NCBI RefSeq assembly: GCF_000699445.3
Contig: NC_067196.1
Coordinates: 4,787,616-4,851,615 of the forward strand
DNA length: 64,000 nucleotides
Reading direction: 5' to 3'
Origin: Schistosoma haematobium
Lineage: Eukaryota; Platyhelminthes; Trematoda; Strigeidida; Schistosomatidae
Shown here: one piece after another, positions 14,858-25,924 of the stretch
Layout: every line of letters begins with the position of its first letter
How positions within the stretch are numbered: the first letter of the stretch is position 1
Made by a program: the position numbers and the translations under genes
Notes under the pieces: model-generated
Database searches by the model: none
Told to the model about the DNA's origin: nothing
Seen by the model: only the letters and a program-made list of their open reading frames with translations

Positions 14858-15301
14858 ATGACCTTCCATCATTGTTTCACGCTTCGTGGCTACATTCGCA
14901 CATACTCTCTTCTGCTGGTACCATTTCTTGGCACGATCTTGGTATTCATCCGATACCACGAGATCGCCAATGAAGTAAACCTGATTCTAATCCGCCTTCT
15001 GATTTGTTTGGCAAGTGTTTTCTTGGTAGCGGTGTCCATAGTCAACTGGGACTCGACGCCACGCTACAATTTCATGGGGGAAGATAGTGTTGAAAAGTCT
15101 ATGGTTCAAATCCTAGATATCAATGGTTTCAGAATACAATCAACATGGCGATTGTATACAATTCCAGGATTCAGGTGAGTCCGTTCCGATTTCAGTTATT
15201 AAATTTAATACTTATTAGTATATTCTAGGTCATACAAAGTCTACATCCAATATACGATCGGACAGACATATGGAGAACCTAAGGAGAAGAGGTATAATTG
15301 A
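14858..15301 (+). CDS. Possible small two-exon ORF in repeat G1 (low confidence)
   Basis: An open frame begins MTFHHCFTLRGYIRTYSLLL and has two hydrophobic stretches that could be membrane segments. It reaches a consensus donor (CAG/GTGAGT, GT at 15175). A consensus-like acceptor (TATTCTAG/GTCA) ends at 15228. Removing this 54-bp segment keeps the frame open to a TGA at 15299-15301, giving about 129 residues. The arrangement is preserved in copy 2 with one amino-acid change. A related repeat at 30500-30860 is not open, and the region looks like Gypsy internal sequence. It may be an element-encoded protein or a chance frame. No function is proposed. Confidence 0.25.
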
Positions 15302-15338
15302 TTTCAGAAATTTAAATTCTTACTTAAGCTGTGGAGGA

Positions 15339-15405
15339 TGTCATGTTTGTATGAACTATTGATTCCTTCGTACTTAATGTTCACCTGATTTCGAATTGCA
15401 AATAT
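15339..15405 (+). repeat. LTR-like end of Gypsy G1, 3' side, left part
   Basis: Preceded by a purine-rich GTGGAGGA (15331-15338), as expected of a polypurine tract, then TGTCATGTTTGTATG. It is split at 15405 by the RTE B insertion and continues at 18446. The unsplit version is in copy 2 at 37315-37481. Confidence 0.6.
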
Positions 15406-18400
15406 GCCTATCGTGATGAAGCAACCGAGCTATACTGGCTGGAACAACCGTTCCTCAAGGTCCTACCATGTCAGACAGGTCGGTTGAAGAGCGGTAAGAC
15501 TAAAAGCAACAAACCCATGGTCCGAAGGCGAAGTCGTACTGCTGACTGTACAGAGGTGTGACAGCAGTAAGGTGTTTCCTTCAAACAACCAGCATGACAG
15601 CGATGCTGCCTTCCCACAAGGAGGGGTGGGGTTAGAAAAGGCCAACCCTAAAAATGCACACCTCGCCTTATCCCACGGATATCCGTCTCCGGCGGTAAGG
15701 TCTCAACAAGTACGGAGCTAACACAAAAATTACACATAACAAGGTCGTGTGTGACCGACCTCAAGCAGTTGTCCCTTAGGCACTGCGGTCACGTTCTCAG
15801 GTCACTAAAACCACCTTTAATCGAAATTCCTTTTCAGGTACCTCCAGAAGAACCCTTCCACGGTGTGGGCAACCGGGAAGTGAAAACCGCCCTCATACCT
15901 CTAACAGCACTCAAGACCACTGTATTCATAATCAACCTTCCTCTTCAATTCCTATTATTCCTCCTACATCGACTTTCAACTTTAAATTTCCTCTCTCGGC
16001 TTCCACCTCAAGTGTCACCATAGCCAACGATTCTAGTGCGCAAAATACTGTCCCAGGTCTACTGAAACCTCGCTCCAAACTACACATTGGAGCCTTCAAC
16101 GTACGAACCCTATGTCAAATCGGTCAGCAGGCTTCCTTGGCTAAAACCCTAGAGTCTCTTACCATTGACGTGTGCTGTGTCTCCGAAACACGCATACAGG
16201 ATTCCAGTGTAGTCGTTCACTTGACCTCACCTCGGCAAAACGGAGAGCCAACGAGATACACCCTTCGTGTATCTGGTGACCCGATGGCTAGTTCTCGTGG
16301 ACTGGCAGGTGTAGGCATAGCACTAAGCATGAGGGCCGAACAAGCACTGCTAGAGTGGATCCCCGTCAACAGTCGTCTATGTGCTGTTCGGCTGAACGGC
16401 TACGTAAGAACTCGGAAGGATAGGGACACACGTCGTTGCCTTTTCGTCGTTTCTGCCTACGCTCTCACTGACTGCAGCTCAGATGATGTGAAAGATGAAT
16501 TTTACAGAAAGCTATCCGAACTTCTTCAGAAAGCTAAACGCTCAGACATAGTACTCGTAGCAGGTGATTTTAATGCTCAGATAGGCAGTTTAAACCAAAC
16601 AGAAAGGCATTTAGGTGGATATTTTAGTATTCCGACACAGCGAACAGATAATGGTGATCGTCTGCTGCAGCTATGCTCAGACAATCGTTTATTTTTAGCC
16701 AACACAAATTTTAAGCATAAGGAGAGACATCGTCTAACATGGCGACCCCCTACACCAAACCAACGATGGACTCAAATAGACCATATTGCCATCAGTCATC
16801 GTTGGAGAGGGTCGGTAGAAGATTGTCGCTCATTCTGGAGTACCTGCTTGGACTCCGACCATGCCCTAATACGGGCACGCATCTGCTTGCGCCTCACTGG
16901 ACGCAAAAAAGCCACATTAAAAAGACCCGTTAGAACTGATTTGATTAACGAGAAAACCAAAAGTAGGTTCCAGGAACAACTGAGGTCACACTTAGGTAGT
17001 TGTGAAGACGATGCTGACCCAGATGTTGCTTGGAAGGGCATACAATCAGCTGTGGAAACAGCAGTGACATCTATTAGTGACTTAAACCACAGAGTTGCAA
17101 GGAACCAGTGGATTTCTTCAAGGTCTGTCACACTGATGGATTCTCGCAAACTCGTCCCATCAGGTTCTGAACATGATGAAGAGCGAAAACAAATCAGATC
17201 TAGGTTAAGAAAAAGTCTAAGAAACGACCGTGAGCAGTGGTGGGCATCGAAAGCAAAAGAGATGGAAAAGGCGGCGACTATAGGGAACACAAGACAGCTT
17301 TACAGACTAATAAAAGAAACTGGAATTAATAAGTCAAGTGTAAGTGAGATTATATCGGAAAAAGACGATACACTCATCTGCTCCAAGTCCAGGCGTTTAG
17401 AACGATGGGCGGAACACTTTAGGGAACAGTTCAGCTGGCCTTCAGCTACTCTACAACTACCACCCATTCCCAGACAGTGTGAATGGAACATTGAAGTAGG
17501 TCCCCCGACTCTTGCTGAGGTTCAAAAGGCTATAGTTAATCTGAAACGAGGAAGGGCAGCTGGTCCAGATGGATTGGCTCCAGAGGTCTTTAAGGATGGT
17601 GGTCCAATTTTAGCGATTAAGTTGACTAATATTTTAGCTAAGATCTGGGAATTAGAGTTTATCCCATCTGACTGGTCGCAATCACTTATCGTCCCAATAT
17701 ATAAGAAAGGGTCAAAATCATCCTGTGACAACCACAGAGGGATTAGTTTAACAAACATAGTATCTAAAATACTGGCCTCGATAATTATCAAACGCCTAAC
17801 TAAGACTCGTGAACTACAAACTCGAGAGAACCAAGCTGGCTTTAGACCTGGTCGTGGCTGCATCGACCACATATTCACCATTCATCAGGTTCTAGAACAC
17901 AGGCATACCTATCGGCGTCCGACGATGGTGGTATTTCTTGACTTAAAAGCAGCATTTGACTCGGTAGACCGCGAGACTCTGTGGCAGTGTCTGTCATTGA
18001 AAGGCGAACCACCGATTACCACGACGTGCAATGCTATCCGGTACTGGAAATGATTGGAAGAAAGTTAGGGGCGGCCAAACCAAAACGTGGCATCAGTGCT
18101 TGAAGTCACTAACTTCTAGTCGTAGCCATGTCGGTTGATGCAGACTACTTGGTTGGGGTCCGCGTGACTATCGTAACCAATGGTTGGAGACTGTTGGTAT
18201 CATGGCTCAGAATCGATCACAATGGCGTCGGTGTATACACTCCCTGTCTTCCCTTAAACTAAGAGACAAAAATCACTTCATTCTTTCTGTCTACGAACTA
18301 ATTCTTTCTTCCTATACTATATCCTTATTGCAACCTTTGACCTAACCACTCCTATGAATCCGCTGTTCATCTTGCTGTGCTAATGAGGTATGGCAACCTG

Positions 18401-18445
18401 GACCGATGCACATATGTGCCTGGTCCTACGTTGTAGCTGACTGAC
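15406..18445 (+). mobile_element. RTE family B insertion with empty site preserved in copy 2
   Basis: The insertion is 3040 bp, flanked by TTGCAAATAT at 15396-15405 and 18446-18455. Copy 2 has a single TTGCAAATAT (37372-37381) with uninterrupted flanks, so the empty site is directly visible. A leader of about 600 bp precedes the coding region. The 3' end carries the family B tail (GTAGCTGACTGAC). The element has lost a central part of its RT near 18003-18006. Confidence 0.95.
16081..18053 (+). pseudogene. RTE family B endonuclease-reverse transcriptase, internally deleted
   Basis: The frame is open from before 16081. It encodes an apurinic/apyrimidinic-type endonuclease (GAFNVRTLC, VSETRIQD, AGDFNAQIG, QIDHIAISHRW, DSDHALIRA). 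Then comes reverse transcriptase: GRAAGPDGLAPEVF, SCDNHRGISLTNI, AGFRPGRGCIDH, FLDLKAAFDSVDRETLWQ. Just after LSLKG (about 18003) the sequence jumps to the 3' part of the element. The catalytic YADD/FADD box and thumb region are therefore missing. The more degenerate copy at 60703-63190 shows about 0.85 kb at this point. The endonuclease could still fold, but RT activity is excluded. Confidence 0.9.
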
Positions 18446-18555
18446 TTGCAAATATAATACGTTCGTTTGTGTTCACCTAGTTCTTCTCGAATTAAGTTGC
18501 ACTGTTTCTGGGATTCCTAGTTCGTATAATAATTCAAATACTTCCAATCATCACA
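18446..18555 (+). repeat. LTR-like end of Gypsy G1, 3' side, right part
   Basis: Starts with the second TTGCAAATAT target duplication and runs to CCAATCATCACA. Identical to 37372-37481 as far as could be compared by eye. Confidence 0.6.
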
Positions 18556-18748
18556 GCGTGTTGCTTCAATGTTCAGTTGGGCTGATCTATTCAGGAGTTC
18601 TTTGAAGTGGTCTACCCACTTATTCTGCCGTTTGTAAATCTCATTGATTGGTCTGTCTTCTTTGTCCTTGACTGGTCTCTCTTGTTTACTATATTTCTCT
18701 GCTAGTTTCTCCGTTGTATCATATTCCCTTCTCTTGCAGCTCGATATC
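18556..18748 (-). mobile_element. RTE family A fragment (continuation of 8735-9801)
   Basis: Minus-strand translation gives [20 protein letters not shown] and HFKELLNRSAQLNIEATR. This is the region just 5' of the piece that ends at 9785-9801 in the same family. It supports one RTE copy split by Gypsy G1. The 5' side is rearranged at about 18725-18748. Confidence 0.75.
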
Positions 18749-18961
18749 CATTTATAACGAAACGTTCCTAATACATGGTATTGGAGGCAAAATATGATTG
18801 GCCACTGAGTGTGGATAAACAAGCACTTAACCTACTGACTATTAAATTTGTGGTTATCTTTCCTGTCGTTGAGTTACACTCTGGACTCACTGCTTGCAAT
18901 TATATTGAATAAAGCACTATGGAGTGTGAATTTGGTTCGCAAGTCTTGAATCTGGTACGAC
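18749..18961. repeat. Unclassified block, possible solo LTR
   Basis: Contains TTGAATAAAGCACTATGG, a polyadenylation-like AATAAA late in the block. It ends at GGTACGAC, exactly where copy 2 has its Gypsy G2 insertion. The LTR interpretation is only a guess from length and layout. Confidence 0.3.
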
Positions 18962-19384
18962 ATGACTAGTCTCATTATCGTATAATATCTGAGAACGAGA
19001 ATAATACTTTAAACCATCCGTTATATCAGTTCCGAAGTTCTTCAGTGAGTGTTAATCAAACACAATTTTACATAATATGTTGGCCATTTTCATGAAACTT
19101 CTGATCGCTAAGAACCTGATAAATTGTAAACTGATATGAAAAATAAATGAATACCAAAAAGGCACTTGATAGGCACTTAGTACTGATTATCAGCATAGAG
19201 GTTGTGGAGATTATTAAGTTTTTGATTGAGATCATGAACCGATTGATGTTAGACCACGATTGAAAACCTCGCTGGTAACTAGCTTCGTGAGGGAATTCTC
19301 GGAGTTCCAGTGGGAAGCCGTGACCAGTGGAGCTGATCCGTGTCGGGTAGAGACAGGTATCTAGCTCAGTACAATAGAAGATGG
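18962..19384. other. Copy 1-specific 423 bp, missing from copy 2
   Basis: Lies between two blocks shared with copy 2. It holds a minus-oriented SINE 3' end (19222-19275) and part of a repeat. In copy 2 the Gypsy G2 element occupies this interval, so these bases were probably deleted there with most of the 3' LTR. Confidence 0.8.
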
Positions 19385-19620
19385 ACGCGCAATTTCGTGG
19401 ATTGATTGAGGTTAGACATTAACAACATTGGATGCCACCTCAGTGGTCCGGTAGGTTAAGCGTTTGCGCGCGAGACTGAAGGCCCTGAGTTCGAATCTCG
19501 TGGGCGGGGTCGTGGACGCGCATTGCTAAGAAGTCCCACAATAGAATGAAACGACAGTTCAGTGCACCCAGGTTTTCGATGGTGGTCTAACATCAATCGG
19601 TTCATGATCTCAATCAAGAA
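19385..19620 (+). mobile_element. tRNA-derived SINE with fossil hammerhead
   Basis: An A-box-like region (CAGTGGTCCGGTAGGTTAAG) and a B-box-like GAGTTCGAATCTCG (about 19488) are followed by a hammerhead-like region. There the core is changed to CTAAGAAG and the cleavage region to GACAGTTC. The 3' end reads CAGGTTTTCGATGGTGGTCT. Recurs at 42168-42403. Confidence 0.8.
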
Positions 19621-20520
19621 AGTTAGTACTGATGTTTGTAAGACGTTCGTTCGCTAAAAGGACTGTTAGTTGCTGAATGCGTCAACCAGGCAGTATATCG
19701 CCCGTAAGAAAAACACAAGGATGAAAATGCAACTTAATTAACGAATATGCAAGAGGCGCATGAACAGAAAAGAACAAGTTAACAGTAAGATGGATAAACC
19801 CAATACAATAAAATGAATGAGTAGCATATTACATTAAAAGGCCACTCATACCACAATGTTTTTTAGAAAGAGTTCGGAAGACTGACAAGTTGAAGAGTGC
19901 TAACAACACACACATATACACACAAGCATGCTTAACACATAGACATAAGTAAAATTTACAAACTATCCACTGTAAAATGACAAAAGCTTTTATGCTTTCA
20001 TCAGTTTTTGCATGAGAAATAACAAATACTTCTAAAAGTTCAAGTGACTTGAAAAGGCACATTAACAAAGGAAAGTATGAAAAAATGTATGAAGAAAAGA
20101 TTGTAACGAAGAGAAATTGTTTATTCAGAAGATAACGTATAGAATAAATTAGAACTAGTTAATACACTTAGATGGAAAAACGCAGTTACCGGTGGATAAG
20201 TAGTTAGTTCAAAGGTGATTATTCTTAGAAGGTGACAGAAATGAAGACATAACAGTTTCTTATGAGTACACCTGAAGTGGTTGTCTTTTTATTGCTTAAA
20301 AATCTTGATACTGAATGAGATGACTGGAACCGGTTAAAATGAAGTACTGCTACTTGAGCGCGAATAAACTAATGAACCACATAAGATATGCATGCTAATC
20401 ACAGGTTTAAGAAATTGTAATGTTGTATAAACATGTGTAACGTATTCGTGTGTAAGAAATGAAGATGAGATTGGATATTAGTAATAATGTTTGCGAAAAA
20501 CCAGACAACATTGTCGGTAT

Positions 20521-20525
<5 letters not shown>

Positions 20526-20581
<56 letters not shown>
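20526..20581. repeat. (TA)n microsatellite, copy 1
   Basis: About 28 TA units. The matching tract in copy 2 (43310-43369) is a few bases longer. Confidence 0.95.
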
Positions 20582-20582
<1 letters not shown>

Positions 20583-21289
20583 CTCCGGGAAAGTAACAAA
20601 AGAAACAATATTCAAACAACAACAAGAAATGAAGATATGAGAATGTAATACATGAAGTTTTTCGTTAACTCAACTTAAAGAGGTACACACAAACATCCAG
20701 TAAAAGTGTGCAAGGATCTCTATTCCTGATATACTACTTGCGCCGACTGCTGTCTGGCAGAATAATTACCCTGACCACCACTACGTAACTTCTGACTACC
20801 AAGAGATGAATCGACGTTGTTGAATTGACAATTGGTATCCCACTGGTCGGAATTTTGGGGACGAGCTGGATGTGAGCGACGTGGGGACGTGATTTACTGT
20901 TACGACTAAAAACAAATAATAATGGTACCTTTGAGGTCGTACCTCATATGAGTCATAATAAAACGGTCACATTCAAATTACCACTGTAGAAGACAAGGAA
21001 ACTAATAACTGTGTATTCATACTACTAAACTCGGCTGACGGAATGAGAAAGTTGGCATCTAACTACTAGAAAGCTATAATAAACTTGAAGAGTGGAAGTG
21101 CAGTAAGGCCTGATAAGCTGACATGGGATGCCCTGAAGAATAGTGGCTTGAGATAGTTAGCGTCAGCTTGGTGGTTTTATTAGCCTTTACAATAATTGTG
21201 TGGCTTATACCCGAGTACCTGGAGAACGAGCTACTTTAAGTAATTTTTATCTTGTGAATCTTAACAACACTGCTGGGTTGTTAAGAAAT

Positions 21290-21830
21290 TTTGGCACGGA
21301 TACAAAGCCCGTCTAGCTTTTCCCAATTGTCCGAGGACATAAGATGTCCGTACCTTTATCTTCAGTCGCAAAAACTTCGAAGTACCAGTGACGTATTGTG
21401 AGACAACTAAGTAAATGCCACGATTGAGTGGAGAGTTGAATCGATAAACGAAACTGGACCTCTAAATGTCATAGTACAAGTAAGGGTAGACAGAGTTCTC
21501 TCTTCCTCACGAAATGCTTTCATATGGCTACGCATTCATAACCACTGACAGAGGACTTCAATCCACTCCATTCTCACAGTGAGGGTGCTTTTTACAGAAG
21601 TGGGGTGATGAAAGACGAATATCCAGCGACCGAAGCGGGTTAACGGGTATGGATGCAAGTTAAAAAGACCCTTATTCTAAGCCGGTGATGCATATGAATT
21701 CTAGGATGTGAAAATAAAGTTCATTAACAGACATTGGTCACCGGCTGCCATGGCACTGCATTTTGTGATGTCACTTCACTCTACTGTGGATTAGATCCTT
21801 TGGTCGAAAGCTTGGGTGACCAGTAGGGAC
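21290..21830 (+). repeat. Interspersed repeat (family D), diverged
   Basis: Segments such as CGAAATGCTTTCATATGGCT, CTCACAGTGAGGGTGCTTTT and CACCGGCTGCCATGG match 55640-56000 in the same orientation. Parts match 25925-26278 inverted. No coding capacity seen. Confidence 0.6.
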
Positions 21831-22139
21831 TCGTTGATTGCAGAAAAATGACGATGACGGTCTCCTGAAAACTTGAGAAGACCAAAATCTAGTTCTGAAC
21901 GTCAGATTTCCTGCACAGTTATCGCTGATGTGCTACCTGGAACCCTACCTCTGCAACCCAGTCGTCGACTCAGATTAACCACACCGTGACCAGTTACTGT
22001 TGGCGTGGTTATACTGTTCCTTTTGAAGTACATACCTGGACTTTGATCATACCCTTGTTTACACTAATCTCATGTTACGTCTCAGTGGCCAAAATGTTCA
22101 TCGTCCTAAACAGATTGTTTTGAGTAAATTGGCTGCAGA

Positions 22140-22330
22140 TTTTGTTGCAACTAAATATCAATTTATACGAATATTCGTCAAGATTAGAACGAATAGTTTG
22201 ACAGTAATTGAGCGCCGAGTATAGAGAAGTCCAGACAAGTTAGCTGGACGAAACGTTGGAATTAGTTAAATTTCAATCGCTGAGAATATTTCAAATATAA
22301 TTTTCACATATAATAACTAAATATCAAGCC
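22140..22330 (+). repeat. Penelope-like terminal region
   Basis: Contains TATACGAATATTCGTCAAGA and GGACGAAACGTTGGAATTAG, which also occur (rearranged and partly inverted) at 53200-53470 beside Penelope-like coding sequence. Confidence 0.45.
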
Positions 22331-23936
22331 TAGCTTTCAATTCACCGAAAAGTATGGATGAACACCGGCTGCGTTTGCAAGACGTTATGAAAATTGCAGG
22401 TCACGTCTCATGTGACTTCTCAAAACGTCCTGCGCTTATAAGCAATGCTTCTCTACAGCTGCTTGGGATACTCCAGCGAATCATGTGTAATATGTGTGAT
22501 ATTGTCTTAATATGCGATGATACACATACTACGCAAATCGCGTCCAGTCAGTAGGCATGGCATATACTTTGCACTTTATAAGTGCAGAGTATTTCTACGA
22601 TTGGCAGAAGCCTCACTCTTAGTGGTGAGCTCTTAAAGGTGGTCGAAAAGTTCGTGTGTTCGGGTAGTTCGATGAGCGTTGGTGGTGGCGTGAATGATGA
22701 GACCTATATACCTATATTGGACCATCTTTGACGACATTCTGAGTGCAAATGGTCGGGTCTACAATGATTTGGTGATAGCAGTCCTGCTGTGTTTGCGAAA
22801 CCTGACCTGTTCGAGTCAAGGATGTTCAGCGACATTCTGTGTTCGATCGTCGTTGTCTCTGAATTGCTGGCGTTCAATTGTAAAACTATGTCAGTATTGT
22901 GCGTCTAGACATAGTAGTAATAATTTGGTTAATGTAACCATATTGAAACATAGGATTGGATATGTTACGTGTGTCATCCAAGCAACTTCCACACAGTGCA
23001 GTGTTGTCGACGCTGGGATGAGGTAAGAAAAGCGAACAAGTGGTCAGTTTGTAGCCTCGTGGTTTGAAAGAAAATTGTATGGGACTATAAAATATTAGTC
23101 CATTACGATTACCTGGACAGAGTCTCAGAGACAGTTCAACTAAGTGGCTTTTGACGTAATCAAATATGACTCAGAACTTCTCAAAAAGTCCGTGGAAGAT
23201 AAGATTCCACCTAATAACCACAAACTTATCCCTCTAAGAAGACTAAATAACCTTGTGGTAATGTTTCTGAGAAACGTAATGAGGATGTAGGCTTACATTG
23301 TTCGTGAAGCAGCGATCGGGTGCACACTAGGAATTAAAAACCCTGCTACAGCCGGGGAGTACAAAGAATTCAGCCTCCACAGAGCATTTCCATGACACAC
23401 ACTTACCCAAGAAGCTTCGTGTGGTGAACAAATTTTCATGTAAGCTAAAAGGGGAAAGCGGGTAACTCGGAATAGTTTATACTTTCACACTAGCCAAATT
23501 TTTAAACAGTACAGACTAAAAAATAACATGAATGTTCTAAAATATGGTCAGTTGTAAGCTACGTTAGCCAGTTAACCATCTGTACCATGTAAACATCAGA
23601 TACAATTCAGTTATTAATAAAAAGTAAACTAACAATCAGTGATCGTCAGCAAATATCCACTAGCCAAAAGAATGTTTTTCATAACACAAACTAAACTAAT
23701 GTGTCTGAGAGGAACAAATCGCCACAAAGACAAGACAAAGTTTAAAATACAAATCGAAATTTTAAAAACTGAATCTGTACAGGTTAACAATTTGAGAAGT
23801 TTGATTGGAAATAAGATCAGAATCGATAGACCAAAAAAGAAAATAAAGATGAACGAGAGTCGATATTTCCCATGCTTGTCATTGTCTAATCCCAACTATC
23901 CTATATAGCAGAAATAATGCTAGAATTTACTCCAAA
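22331..23936. other. No gene seen (end of duplication copy 1 and its right flank)
   Basis: Two short open frames (22354-22554 and 22694-23026) recur in copy 2, but only because the segment is duplicated. Nothing recognisable. Confidence 0.5.
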
Positions 23937-24605
23937 TCATGTTCTCAAAGTATGGGCAGGATAACTTGTTGGGATTGCCGAATAAGCAACTTTTTTCTCA
24001 CTGAAGAAATTCTTTAATATTGTGACTTGTCCAACTGAAGTTATTATCACAACAAATGTAATAATGACACTCCAAACAAAAACAGCTGAATTCAAATCTT
24101 CCGCTACCAAGAAATCACCATAATCACGATTTTTCAACTCGATCCCGAAACTTTCAGCCCGTGACAGATAATGATGCAACACCTCCACAACACTATCCAA
24201 TAAAGTCATCACAGTTGGGAAAACCGGTAATCCAGCCTCCTCAGCTAATGATTCAAAATCTTCCGGCCGAATTTCAAAATATATAAGTTTGTGTGATATA
24301 GAAGAGAACTCATTACTGAAACAAAAAGAATAAGTGCCATTAGAAGGAATTGTTGTGAAAGTGATATCATCGTCTGAACCACGTTCTACATTAGAAATAA
24401 TCACTTGTTTAGGATCTTTAATCACGATATCCACATCAGTTTGACCTCCGTGAATGACATGATAGCTAAATACATACTTTTTTGAAGCTGGAAGATCTTC
24501 GTAGAAGCAAATACCTTCATTATCAGGTAACTCGAAAGTCAACCGACTAGGATAACCAACTGACAATTCCAGTAGAAGATTAAACGCGAATAAACTAAGA
24601 TACAT
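23937..24605 (-). CDS. p24/TMED family cargo receptor (transmembrane emp24 domain protein, TMED3/7-like)
   Basis: Complete 222-residue single-exon frame. Layout: signal peptide at about residues 1-17; GOLD domain at about 20-112 with the conserved cysteine pair C33 (GICFYEDLP) and C95 (YSFCFSNEF), and SHKLIYFEI after it; a coiled-coil region at about 130-172 ending in the family motif AEDLNS; one transmembrane segment at about 176-197; and a short cytosolic tail with FF (200-201) and KK (204-205). In this family the tail signals bind COPII and COPI, so the protein should cycle between ER and Golgi as a cargo receptor. The length is normal for the family. The wording HGG...DVD and SNEFS..SH fits the gamma (TMED3/7) subfamily best. 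The absence of introns is notable but the frame is intact. It is the only host gene between the duplication copies. Confidence 0.93.
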   Translation of the reverse strand: MYLSLFAFNLLLELSVGYPSRLTFELPDNEGICFYEDLPASKKYVFSYHVIHGGQTDVDIVIKDPKQVIISNVERGSDDDITFTTIPSNGTYSFCFSNEFSSISHKLIYFEIRPEDFESLAEEAGLPVFPTVMTLLDSVVEVLHHYLSRAESFGIELKNRDYGDFLVAEDLNSAVFVWSVIITFVVIITSVGQVTILKNFFSEKKVAYSAIPTSYPAHTLRT

Positions 24606-25110
24606 GGGTAAGATTGTATGATTATATGTTTCCGTCGTGTTTACGCGTACCTACACTAATACAAAGCAAAGTTAACATAAATGAGTAATCGACGAACAAT
24701 TAAATATATAAACAGTAAGTAAAAAGTACATCTTTAGTATGTAAACTGTATGCCGGACAGTGAGGGTAAATTTCATTGGATAAAATTCCGTTTCATATCT
24801 TACAATAAGCAATAACTTGAAAAAGTGCGCACAAAATGCATATATCAAGTATACACCCTATCCCACAGAATATAAGCTATATAATGGCATGTGTGCATCT
24901 AAAGACGTGGCCATTTTATAGAGGTAGAAATATTAGCGGACGACGGGACTTACTTTTCTAGAATGACTACTAACGGTGTATCATCCGGTTAATGAAACCA
25001 AGTATATCATGCTACCAGAAACAACCATTAGGGTCGACCGAAGGCCTTCTCTCTGAATTGAGTCGTCTATAAGGTCATTCAAATGTTTGTGTTTGAAAGG
25101 ACCTGGGTGT
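24606..25110. other. Upstream flank of the TMED gene; no other gene seen
   Basis: Would hold the TMED promoter and 5' UTR. No motif stands out. Confidence 0.5.
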
Positions 25111-25111
25111 G

Positions 25112-25330
25112 GAAATGTCAGTCAGTCAGTCAGCTACAACGTAGGATCAGGCACATATGTACATCGGTCGAGGTCGCCATACCGCATCAGCACAACAAGA
25201 TGAACACCGGATTCATAGCAGTGGTTAGGTCAAAGGTGGTAATATATAAGAGAAAGATTGCAAATAGAGATATAGTACAAGAAGAAAAAATTGGTTCGTA
25301 GAAAGAAAGATATGAAATGAGAGGTCTCTT
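25112..25330 (-). mobile_element. RTE family B 3'-end fragment
   Basis: Begins with GTCAGTCAGTCAGTCAG (the family B tail, reversed) and continues as the reverse complement of 18270-18445. This is a severely 5'-truncated copy. Confidence 0.85.
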
Positions 25331-25922
25331 TGTTATTGACAGAGAGGAATTTCGTAGACTCAGCGAAGGATTTTGTACGTATGAGCATTGTATCAATATA
25401 TACACACTGTCTCCTCTTAAAAATTCTTATCTGAAGAACCTTTTATTACCCATCACTATTAGCAATATCATTTTTATTCCTCAGTGTTTTTTGTTGACCC
25501 TTTAATGTTCATTTATAAATGTCTGAACAGGTATACGTGTAATCAGATTGTTTGGGATGTATTGGATCAATATATTACATAGTTTTGGTAAACTTTACCT
25601 TTATGTTGCAGTGCTAAAATTTATCAAAGGGACTAACTATTTTAATTTTTCTCGTGTTGATGTAAAGCAAGACAACTTGGCATAGTTCAGCTGAGTGAAT
25701 ATAGTTGCAAGCAGCGGTATTTTGTATGCATGTTGGTATATGCTTAAAACCTACCAAATGCATGATTTTAGATAAGATTGATTGGAAATTCTGTAAATGT
25801 CCATTAATTGTGTAAGTTACGCATATCAATTCGTAACCCTAACCTACAACCCTAGTTGAAGCAAAATTATGTTGAAAGCTTAATTCAGAGCAGAACACGA
25901 CAATAATTTATGCAATCAGTAA
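25331..25922. other. No gene seen
   Basis: AT-rich, with short frames only. Confidence 0.5.
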
Positions 25923-25924
25923 AT

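Larger units (their letters stand above)
13527..23414 (+). repeat. Segmental duplication, copy 1
   Basis: Three blocks match copy 2 in the same order and orientation: 13527-15405 with 35503-37381, 18446-18961 with 37372-37887, and 19385-23414 with 42168-46203. By eye there are about eight base substitutions and a few one-base or TA-length indels in about 6.4 kb of shared sequence. Copy 1 alone contains the RTE B insertion (15406-18445) and the stretch 18962-19384. Confidence 0.95.

Noticed and set aside
19430..19510. Possible tRNA gene (A box and B box)
   Set aside because: The boxes lie in a repeated SINE that continues into a ribozyme-like tail. No full cloverleaf was found.
22354..23026. 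Two short frames conserved at 45143-45815
   Set aside because: Their conservation is explained by the near-identical duplication. No codon-level constraint can be inferred, and no domain is recognisable.
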